NCBI GenBank assembly: GCA_027318945.1
Contig: DAHVOF010000206.1
Location: 1 to 5,489, forward strand
DNA length: 5,489 nucleotides
Direction: 5' to 3'
Source of the DNA: Actinomycetota bacterium
Lineage (GTDB): Bacteria; Actinomycetota; Acidimicrobiia; Acidimicrobiales; Acidimicrobiaceae
The notes beneath the pieces were generated by a model. The model had not been told where the DNA came from, did no database searches, and saw nothing but the letters and a program-made list of their open reading frames with translations. Below are positions 1 through 5,069 of the stretch, one piece after another. Each line of letters begins with the position of its first letter. Positions within the stretch are counted from its first letter, which is position 1. The position numbers and the translations under genes were made by a program.

Positions 1-387
1 TCCCTTGGGGAGGTTAGCGCAGTCGATATAGTTCTTGATGGCGTGGGAGGCGATCTGCGCCGGCAGGCTCTGAGATGCATAGCCCCGTTTGGGAGGATGG
101 TGCAGTTCGGCAACTCCTCCGGCTTTGCAGAAGAACTGCCGTCGCTTCGTGAGATGAGGGAGCTATGTGTCGGGGTCGTCGGCTTCCATTTGGGGCTTCT
201 CCGTTCACGGCGCAAGGAAGCTCTCATGAGAAGCGCTTCTCAGCTCTTGGAATGGCTGTCTACCGGTCAGCTTGAAATTGTCATAGATGACGTCCTGCCT
301 TTGAGCCGCGCTGCGGAGGCGCACGCTCGTCTAGAAAGTCGGCAGGTCCGGGGCAAGCTCCTTCTTTCTGTGTCGGGGATCTCATGA
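1..387 (+). CDS. MDR-family quinone oxidoreductase / zinc-type alcohol dehydrogenase-like protein, C-terminal part
   Basis: The frame is open from the first base and ends with TGA at 385-387, giving 128 residues; the start lies upstream of the window. Visible are a Rossmann strand and turn (VDIVLDGVGG, residues 9-18), the following APFGRMVQFG strand (28-37), and a C-terminal RGKLLL strand (about 117-122) preceded by a Leu/Ala-rich helix with AAEAHARLESR. This is the usual ending of NAD(P)H:quinone oxidoreductase-like medium-chain dehydrogenases, which move hydride between NAD(P)H and quinones, enoyl or carbonyl substrates in the cytoplasm. The N-terminal catalytic domain and the GxGxxG nucleotide loop are outside the window, so zinc dependence and substrate cannot be judged. 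The gene overlaps the next by ATGA, which suggests one transcript. A GTG at 43 is internal and not a start. Family assignment is firm; the exact reaction is unknown. Confidence 0.85.
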   Translation, partial: SLGEVSAVDIVLDGVGGDLRRQALRCIAPFGRMVQFGNSSGFAEELPSLREMRELCVGVVGFHLGLLRSRRKEALMRSASQLLEWLSTGQLEIVIDDVLPLSRAAEAHARLESRQVRGKLLLSVSGIS

Positions 388-1178
388 AAGAAGAGCAGAC
401 CCCGTCGAAACAACGCAATCCGGTCGCTCGAGCGATTGACGTGCTTGGCTGGATCGCGGATCATCAAGGAGAAAGCTGGGGCGTGAGGCAGATGGCCAGG
501 GATCTTGACGTGTTCCCTTCGACGGTCCATCGAATTCTGCAGACGTTCGTGAGTGGCGGCCTGCTCGGAAGAGACGATCCTGGCGGCTACGTGGTTGGCG
601 CGGAGCTGTACAGGATCTGCCAGTTGATGGTCGGAGGGCTCTCGCCAATTAAGATTGCCCGGCCATACCTCGAGGCGCTGGCGCGCAAGGTCGGGGAGAC
701 CATCCTGCTCGGCATGTATCTGCCAAAAAGGCATCTGATGGTTTATGCGGATAGCGTTCCCGCTCCGCATCCGCTCAGGTATGTCGTGGAGCTCAATTTG
801 CCCAGGCCTGTATATGCCGGGGCTACCGGCCTCGCCATCTTTGCGTTTCTCTCCGAGAAGGAGCGCCGGGCCGTCTACGAGCAAGGGCTTAGACCTCTGA
901 CACCGTCGACAATAACCGAGCCGGAGCAGCTTGAGCTGGAGCTGGCGAGCATACGTTCAAAGGGCTATGCAAGGACCAAGGCGCAGCGGACTGTTGGTGC
1001 TGTCGGGTTGGCGGCGCCACTATTCGACAGCGTGAATCGTATATTCGGAGACGTCTGCATCACCATTCCGGATCAGCGATACGAGGATGCCAACGAAAAG
1101 CATCTCAGCGACGTTCTGAAAGAAACCGCTAAGGAAGTGTCCGAAGAGTTGAAGAGGTCTGGATATAGAAGTGGGTAA
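384..1178 (+). CDS. IclR-family transcriptional regulator
   Basis: 264 residues, the normal length for IclR regulators. Residues about 12-75 form the winged helix-turn-helix: a first helix with ARAIDVLGWIAD, then GVRQMARDLDV and the recognition helix around PSTVHRILQTF (45-55), followed by the wing near GGYVVG. Residues about 88-258 form the effector-binding domain, with IARPYLEALARKVGETI at its start, the substituted NLPRPVYAGATGLAI segment (138-152) where many relatives read RxPLHATAxGKA, and the typical GYARTKAQRTVGAVGLAAPLFD-type stretch (194-215). Such proteins bind operator palindromes as dimers or tetramers and respond to small aromatic or organic acids, often controlling the adjacent catabolic genes. 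The ATG at 384 overlaps the upstream TGA (ATGA) and has no evident Shine-Dalgarno sequence, so translation is probably coupled. It likely controls the CoA-transferase and thiolase-like genes downstream; its ligand cannot be predicted. Confidence 0.93.
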   Translation: MKEEQTPSKQRNPVARAIDVLGWIADHQGESWGVRQMARDLDVFPSTVHRILQTFVSGGLLGRDDPGGYVVGAELYRICQLMVGGLSPIKIARPYLEALARKVGETILLGMYLPKRHLMVYADSVPAPHPLRYVVELNLPRPVYAGATGLAIFAFLSEKERRAVYEQGLRPLTPSTITEPEQLELELASIRSKGYARTKAQRTVGAVGLAAPLFDSVNRIFGDVCITIPDQRYEDANEKHLSDVLKETAKEVSEELKRSGYRSG

Positions 1179-1191
1179 GGGTGAAATTCTA

Positions 1192-1203
1192 CGCCTTATG
1201 GCG
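1192..1203. repeat. Short inverted repeat between regulator and CoA-transferase genes
   Basis: CGCC-TTAT-GGCG: four-base arms with a four-base centre, in the 54-base gap between iclR-type and CoA-transferase genes. It could be half of an operator or a small RNA hairpin. At this length it may also be chance, and no promoter is obvious next to it. Confidence 0.2.
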
Positions 1204-1222
1204 ACGCAGTCCAGATGTGATT

Positions 1223-1228
1223 AGGAGG
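1223..1228 (+). promoter_or_regulatory. Ribosome binding site of the CoA-transferase gene
   Basis: AGGAGG, a full Shine-Dalgarno match, lies four bases before the ATG at 1233. The spacing is slightly tight, but no other start codon in this frame is better placed, so this fixes the start of the gene. Confidence 0.75.
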
Positions 1229-1232
1229 CGAG

Positions 1233-2480
1233 ATGGCAGCAGTTCGTAAACTTGATTCAGCCGACTCGGGCCCCCTCTCGGGCGTGATCGTACTCGATTT
1301 GACGATGCACCTGGCTGGACCTTTTGCGACCCAGATACTTGGCGATCTCGGCGCAAGAATAATCAAGGTGGAGCCGCCGAAGGGGGATTCGACAAGGGAC
1401 ATCGGGCCCTATTTCGTGGACGGGCTCAGCGCCTATTTTTTTAGCACCAATCGAAACAAGGAGAGTATCTGCATCGACCTCAAGCTGCCTGAAGGGAGGG
1501 AGGTACTTCTATCCCTGGCCAAAAAGGCGGATGTGGTGATCGAGAACTTCCGTCCCGGAACTATGGAAAAGCTTGGCATCGGTTACGACGTTCTTTCAGA
1601 GGTAAATCCCCAGATCATCTTTTGCTCGATCACCGGCTTCGGCCAAAGCGGTCCCTACGTCCACCACCCCGCCTTCGACATCATCGTTCAGGCGCTTTCC
1701 GGCGGCATGTCTCTGACAGGAGAAACGCAAGGAAGGCCGGTGAGATCGGGATTGCCGATAGGCGATGTTTGTGCCGGAATGTACGGCGTGATCGGTGTCT
1801 TGACCGGTCTTGTGAGAAGATCGATCGAAGGACGCGGAGCCTATTATGTGGATGTAGCGATGCTGGACACCCAGGTCTCGCTCCTGAGCTATGTGGCTTC
1901 GTACTATTTAATAGGTGGCATAGTTCCAGGGCTTCAGGGCCGGGGGCACATGAGCATTCCCACCTACCGCGCCTTCACCTGTAGCGACAATCGCGACGTG
2001 GTGGTTGCCGCCAATACCGAAAAGATGTTTGAGTCGCTGTGCCGGGCGATTGGCCTTGGAGAGATTGCAAGCGATCAGAGGTTTTCCGACAACCGCAGAA
2101 GGCTTGAGCACCGCAGCGAGCTCTATGAAATTCTCGAACCCCGCATTGCCGAGATAACCTCTGGGGAGTTGATCCGGTTGCTGACCGACGCCGACGTTCC
2201 CGTAGCGCCAATCAACCACGTCGATGAGGCTCTGGCAAACTCTCAGGTGATACATAGGAATATGGTTTTCGACGTGCCTTTGGGAGACCACAGCGCCAAA
2301 GTGGTTGGAAATCCCGTGAAAGTCCCGGATGAAAGGGCCGATCATCTGCCTCCCCCGCGACTCGGTGAGCATACGATCAGCGTGCTCACATCGGTGCTTG
2401 GATTTGATGACGATGCAATCAACGAACTGATTGATAAGGGAGCCGTAACGGCATTCTCCAGAGAGGGCAATCGGACATGA
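1233..2480 (+). CDS. Class III CoA-transferase (CaiB/BaiF family)
   Basis: 415 residues, typical for the family. The N-terminal Rossmann-like part is clear: GVIVLDLT (17-24), HLAGPFATQILGDLGA (26-41) and IIKVEPPKGD (43-52), then RNKESICIDLK (74-84), ADVVIENFRPG (99-109) and ITGFGQSGPY (133-142). The catalytic Asp is D178 in IGDVCAGMYG; in family III enzymes this Asp carries the mixed anhydride and CoA thioester intermediates. The C-terminal part has the usual DVPVAPINHVDEAL segment and the closing LGEHT motif. The enzyme would move CoA from a donor thioester (often succinyl-CoA) to a carboxylic acid in the cytoplasm, activating it for degradation. The family also includes racemases such as AMACR, but the RGHMSIPTY segment and context favour transferase. 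It follows the regulator by 54 bases and precedes the thiolase-like gene by 124 bases. The family is certain; the acid substrate is not visible. Confidence 0.94.
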   Translation: MAAVRKLDSADSGPLSGVIVLDLTMHLAGPFATQILGDLGARIIKVEPPKGDSTRDIGPYFVDGLSAYFFSTNRNKESICIDLKLPEGREVLLSLAKKADVVIENFRPGTMEKLGIGYDVLSEVNPQIIFCSITGFGQSGPYVHHPAFDIIVQALSGGMSLTGETQGRPVRSGLPIGDVCAGMYGVIGVLTGLVRRSIEGRGAYYVDVAMLDTQVSLLSYVASYYLIGGIVPGLQGRGHMSIPTYRAFTCSDNRDVVVAANTEKMFESLCRAIGLGEIASDQRFSDNRRRLEHRSELYEILEPRIAEITSGELIRLLTDADVPVAPINHVDEALANSQVIHRNMVFDVPLGDHSAKVVGNPVKVPDERADHLPPPRLGEHTISVLTSVLGFDDDAINELIDKGAVTAFSREGNRT

Positions 2481-2508
2481 CGCGCCTTCTTTCAGCCGTC
2501 CTTTTGCC

Positions 2509-2518
2509 AAATCGATTT
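2509..2518. repeat. Perfect 10-base palindrome, possible operator
   Basis: AAATCGATTT is a perfect palindrome about 23 bases upstream of the proposed -35 box of the thiolase-like gene. It sits inside a looser inverted pair, GCCAAA (2506-2511) and TTTGGC (2540-2545). The location suits a regulator-binding site, possibly for the IclR protein encoded upstream, but this rests only on position and symmetry. Confidence 0.25.
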
Positions 2519-2540
2519 TGATGAAGAGGCGGCGGATCTT

Positions 2541-2569
2541 TTGGCGATTGCAATTTGGGGGATTTTAAT
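2541..2569 (+). promoter_or_regulatory. Candidate sigma70-type promoter before the thiolase-like gene
   Basis: A TTGGCG box at 2541-2546 (4 of 6 consensus bases) and TTTAAT at 2564-2569 (5 of 6) are separated by exactly 17 bases. Transcription would start near 2576, leaving a leader of about 30 bases. The 124-base gap before this gene is the largest inside the cassette, which fits a second internal promoter. Found by eye only. Confidence 0.35.
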
Positions 2570-2594
2570 AATCGGCTGAGGGAATTTCTTTGAG

Positions 2595-2599
2595 AGGAG
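2595..2599 (+). promoter_or_regulatory. Ribosome binding site deciding the thiolase-like start
   Basis: AGGAG lies five bases before the ATG at 2605. A TTG at 2590 in the same frame would add five residues, but then the binding site would lie inside the gene, so the ATG at 2605 is preferred. Confidence 0.75.
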
Positions 2600-2604
2600 A
2601 GTTT

Positions 2605-3738
2605 ATGGATCTAAGGGCAAAGACTGCAATAGTTGGAGTTGGCAACACTGCCCAGGGTACCTTGCCCGGAAGGTCCGCCAATGAGATTGCGGTGGAGGCG
2701 ATCCAGGAGGCGTTGGCTGACGCCGGAATCGAAAAGAAAGACGTCGACGGCCTGATAACGTGTCGCAATCTCAGGTCCAGGGAAGGCATCGACGAGCAGA
2801 TCGGCCATTTGATGGGCCTCAATCCCAAGTACAGCGCAACTCTGGATTACGGCACCGGAAACTTTTCGTTGCACCTTGGCGTAATGGCGATACTTACCGG
2901 ACTCGCCTCCACGGTCGTCTTGGTCTATGGGACCAACCAGCGTTCCGCCAAAGCCGATTTCAGCGTCGCAGTTGGAGGAGGCGCGGATATGGCGGCTATT
3001 GCAGGTCTGGCTCATGTGGCCGGTCCGGCTGCTATGGCGTTTCGCAGGCATCAGCACCTTTACGGCACAACCGAAGAACAGCTTGGATGGGTCTCTGTGG
3101 CCCAGCGCGAATGGGCGCAGATGAATCCGCTCGCCATCTTCAAACAACCCATGAGCATCGACGACTATATGGCCATGGACTACATGGTCGCTCCCCTTCG
3201 CAGACCTGATCTGACGATGATTTCAGATGGGGGGGTGGCGATAATCCTGACGTCGGCGGAGCGGGCTGTCGATCATCCGAAGAAGCCGGCGTATATCCTT
3301 GGCATTGCCGAGCGTACCGCGCTTCGCGCATATCAGAATCTTGAGAATCTGATGAGGCCCTGGCTTGGCGACGTAGCGAAACAGCTCTGGAGTTCCTCGG
3401 GGCTCTCGCCAAAAGACATTGACGCGCTCTATATCCAGGACGCAACCTCTGTTTGGGTGCTGCAGATGCTCGAATGGTACGGCTTTTGCGAGGTTGGTGA
3501 AGGCGGCCCGTTCCTGGCGGAAGGGCGCACCCGTCCGGGCGGTTCATTGCCGCTGAATACCAATGGAGGGCAGCTTTCAGAGAGCTACATGTGGGGGTGG
3601 CTCAATCTTGCCGAAGGGGTTCGGCAGCTGCGTGGCGAGTGTGGTCCGAGGCAGGTAGCCAACGCGGAAGTTGTCCTTGATTGTTCTACGCACGATTTCC
3701 TGAAAGGAGCCGCGACAATTCTGTCGTCACACCAATGA
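2605..3738 (+). CDS. Thiolase-fold protein with altered active site, probable aldolase or lyase subunit (Ltp2/SCP2-thiolase-like)
   Basis: 377 residues. The thiolase fold is shown by the opening AIVGVGNT strand (8-15), the SANEIAVEAIQEALADAGI helix (24-42), KDVDGLI (45-51), VVLVYGTNQ (104-112), SDGGVAIILTSAERA (207-221) and the C-terminal LNTNGGQLSESYMWGW (317-332) followed by AEGVRQLRG. Classical catalytic residues look replaced. The nucleophile-Cys region reads LDYGTGNFSLHLG (80-92) with no Cys. The His of the thiolase GHP motif aligns with Tyr328, and the His of the third motif aligns with Gln278-Asp279. Tyr292 lies in WYGFC (291-295). Such changes, with a DUF35 partner, are known from the Ltp2-type retro-aldolases that release side chains from steroid CoA esters. 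By inference this protein cleaves, or possibly forms, a carbon-carbon bond in a CoA thioester. The next gene overlaps its stop by ATGA, consistent with a two-protein complex. A non-decarboxylating condensing role is the main alternative. Confidence 0.85.
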   Translation: MDLRAKTAIVGVGNTAQGTLPGRSANEIAVEAIQEALADAGIEKKDVDGLITCRNLRSREGIDEQIGHLMGLNPKYSATLDYGTGNFSLHLGVMAILTGLASTVVLVYGTNQRSAKADFSVAVGGGADMAAIAGLAHVAGPAAMAFRRHQHLYGTTEEQLGWVSVAQREWAQMNPLAIFKQPMSIDDYMAMDYMVAPLRRPDLTMISDGGVAIILTSAERAVDHPKKPAYILGIAERTALRAYQNLENLMRPWLGDVAKQLWSSSGLSPKDIDALYIQDATSVWVLQMLEWYGFCEVGEGGPFLAEGRTRPGGSLPLNTNGGQLSESYMWGWLNLAEGVRQLRGECGPRQVANAEVVLDCSTHDFLKGAATILSSHQ

Positions 3739-4145
3739 TGGCTTATGACAAACCACTTCCGGATTTAGAAAATGAAGTAGAAGCGCCCCATTGGCAGGCG
3801 GCCAAGCAGGGAAGATTGTCTATTCAGCGCTGTTCCCAGTGCGGCTATCTCCGTTGGCCTCCCGAGACGATCTGTCCCGAATGCCTGACAAGAGGCGGCG
3901 ATTGGGTCGACCTGAAGGGTGAGGGCGAGATCTGGAGCTTTGCGGTATATCACCGCGCGATGAATCCTGTGTTTTCAGACGAGGTGCCCTACGCAGTGGC
4001 GATGGTCAGGCTTACCGAGGGAATCGAAATGATAGGACGGATTGCCGGCCCCCCGGATCAGGTAAGGATCGGTCAAAAAGTCAGGGCGGTGTTCGTGCCC
4101 GTAACCGATGAAGTGACCCTTGTGCAATGGGAGCCCAGCGCGTAG
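3735..4145 (+). CDS. DUF35 (zinc-ribbon plus OB-fold) protein, partner of the thiolase-like enzyme
   Basis: 136 residues, a usual length. After a short N-terminal helix (PHWQAAKQGRL, 18-28) comes a four-cysteine zinc ribbon, C33-x2-C36-x10-C47-x2-C50, with the family-typical WPPETICPEC. Residues about 62-133 form the OB-fold: GEGEIWSFAVYHR, VPYAVAMVRLTEG and VRIGQKVRAVF. DUF35 proteins bind thiolase-superfamily partners and help hold the CoA substrate. Known pairs include Ltp2-ChsH2 (steroid aldolase), BbsB-BbsA (benzoylsuccinyl-CoA thiolase) and the archaeal acetoacetyl-CoA thiolase/HMG-CoA synthase complex. The ATG at 3735 overlaps the upstream TGA as ATGATG; the second ATG at 3738 is an equal choice. 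AAGGAG at 3704-3709 is 25 bases away, too far to be the main ribosome site, so translation is probably coupled. Unlike ChsH2, it lacks a fused MaoC hydratase domain. It probably ends the operon. Confidence 0.92.
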   Translation: MMAYDKPLPDLENEVEAPHWQAAKQGRLSIQRCSQCGYLRWPPETICPECLTRGGDWVDLKGEGEIWSFAVYHRAMNPVFSDEVPYAVAMVRLTEGIEMIGRIAGPPDQVRIGQKVRAVFVPVTDEVTLVQWEPSA

Positions 4146-4212
4146 TCAAAGGCTGGACCGGTCTGCCAGCGGCGCCAAAGAAGCTTTGCATGTCTGCTTC
4201 GTCCAAGCTGGA

Positions 4213-4222
4213 TTAGGCCTAA
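4213..4222. repeat. Perfect 10-base palindrome
   Basis: TTAGGCCTAA, 68 bases after the DUF35 stop codon, followed by an A-run. It could be a protein-binding site. It is too short and lacks a loop, so it is not a terminator in the + direction. Confidence 0.2.
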
Positions 4223-4242
4223 AAAACTTTGCGGTCTCGAAT

Positions 4243-4256
4243 CTGGCTCAAGCCAG
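4243..4256 (+). repeat. Strong short hairpin downstream of the cassette
   Basis: CTGGC-TCAA-GCCAG: a perfect five-base GC-rich stem with a four-base loop, about 100 bases after the last cassette gene. No T-run follows (the next bases are GGGACGAC), so it is not a standard intrinsic terminator. It could stabilise the 3' end of the transcript. Confidence 0.35.
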
Positions 4257-4307
4257 GGGACGACGTATCGAGAATTCGTGGGCTCAGGGACTACTTTTCC
4301 GTGAGAT

Positions 4308-4333
4308 CCGGTTCTGCAGGCATTGTGAACCGG
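4308..4333. repeat. Seven-base inverted repeat with 12-base loop
   Basis: CCGGTTC (4308-4314) and GAACCGG (4327-4333) are perfect complements. Further out, TTTT (4295-4298) and AAAA (4340-4343) lie roughly symmetrically. It could be an RNA hairpin, a dimeric operator or the remnant of a mobile-element end; no transposase or target duplication supports the last idea. Confidence 0.35.
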
Positions 4334-4848
4334 TGACATAAAACCTGCGACTTGTTCCAGATGCAGCGTCGCGCAAAAATCGCCGTAGGAGAAGCTGCCT
4401 CGGTAGCTCAGGATTTGCCTTCCACGTTCCTTCGAGGTTGTGTGACATCGCCCGGTAGGCTAAGCTCGGACGGCTTTGTGATCGTTAAGGACCTAACGCA
4501 GCTAATGGATTTCGTTTTACCTCCCTCTCTTGCAGACGGGTTCTGTCGCGAAAATTGAACAAACAGCTTCTGTTACGTCTCGAGTCGAGGATGACGCGAT
4601 GTCGATTCGGTGGATCCCCAAAAGAAACGCCTACTTTGTGTGGCCGATGAGAGCGTAAGGCGAAGTTCTAAACAGGCCTCGAAGAATAGTTTGATAGCAA
4701 GTAATTGAGGCGACCGCTCCTTCCTGCGGAATTCCCTGTTGGTGAGTAACGAAATTTTAAAACGAGATCTCAGCGATGTCACTGTGAGTGGCGGTGTGAT
4801 CTCCTAAAGTTGAGGTTTGCTAGTCATTTCGACTGGTATAGCAACATC

Positions 4849-4859
4849 GGTCGAAGGAG
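4849..4859 (+). repeat. 11-base direct repeat, copy 1 of 2
   Basis: GGTCGAAGGAG, identical to 5053-5063. This copy also contains a strong Shine-Dalgarno core, extended here to AAGGAGG (4854-4860). The nearest ATG (4874) is 13 bases further on and opens only a six-codon frame (MSRSEC), so no gene of normal size uses it. Confidence 0.4.
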
Positions 4860-4952
4860 GAAAGTCTTTTTACAATGTCTAGGTCAGAATGTTAAGGCCC
4901 ATTGACAAGGATTTATGGTTCGATCGCCATTTCCTGCCACAATCTGTGAAAA

Positions 4953-4981
4953 TTGTCGGCAAATTGCCTCAGATGTATACT
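4953..4981 (+). promoter_or_regulatory. Candidate sigma70-type promoter of the exported-protein gene
   Basis: TTGTCG (4953-4958, 4 of 6 consensus bases) and TATACT (4976-4981, 5 of 6) are separated by exactly 17 bases. Transcription would begin near 4988, giving a leader of about 80 bases before the ATG at 5070. This is the best promoter match noticed in the long gap. Confidence 0.45.
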
Positions 4982-5052
4982 GTAAGTGACTCTTTACCAG
5001 ATGTTGTTGGCGGAACTTTTCTCAGTATGGAGAGGTGGCAATCTGGGCATTG

Positions 5053-5063
5053 GGTCGAAGGAG
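5053..5063 (+). promoter_or_regulatory. Ribosome binding site of the exported-protein gene; 11-base direct repeat, copy 2 of 2
   Basis: The repeat GGTCGAAGGAG ends in AAGGAG (5058-5063), six bases before the ATG at 5070. This is near-ideal spacing and fixes the start of the gene. Confidence 0.75.
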
Positions 5064-5069
5064 AATTTT

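Larger units (their letters stand above)
4146..5069. other. 924-base stretch without a supported gene
   Basis: No frame on either strand here has a convincing start, ribosome site and protein-like translation. Open frames are under 90 codons and resemble no family I know. Base composition looks less GC-rich than in the flanking cassette, by eye. No hairpin followed by a T-run was found, so the end of the upstream operon is not marked by a clear intrinsic terminator. What it does hold is listed separately: a palindrome, two hairpins, an 11-base direct repeat and a promoter close to the next gene. It may be long regulatory DNA, decayed coding sequence or the junction between two unrelated regions. 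Confidence 0.6.

Noticed and set aside
3704..3709. AAGGAG as ribosome site for the DUF35 gene
   Set aside because: It lies 25 bases before the ATG at 3735, too far for normal initiation. The ATGA overlap explains translation better.
4073..4339. 88-codon open frame on the minus strand
   Set aside because: It overlaps the DUF35 gene, has no ribosome site and shows no domain-like features.
4401..4412. GGTAGCTCAGG resembling the D-arm region of a tRNA
   Set aside because: No acceptor stem, anticodon arm or T-arm with correct spacing follows.
4352..4558. 68-codon open frame in the long gap
   Set aside because: It starts with TTG, has no ribosome site and its translation resembles no known family.
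4866..4870. T-run as part of an intrinsic terminator
   Set aside because: The bases directly before it (GGAGGAAAGTC) do not form a stable GC-rich hairpin.
4857..4938. Possible tRNA: AGGAAA pairs with TTTCCT, which is followed by GCCA, with GGTTCGA in between
   Set aside because: The GGTTCGA segment does not form a five-base T-stem at the right distance, and no D-arm or anticodon arm can be drawn. The pairing is likely chance.
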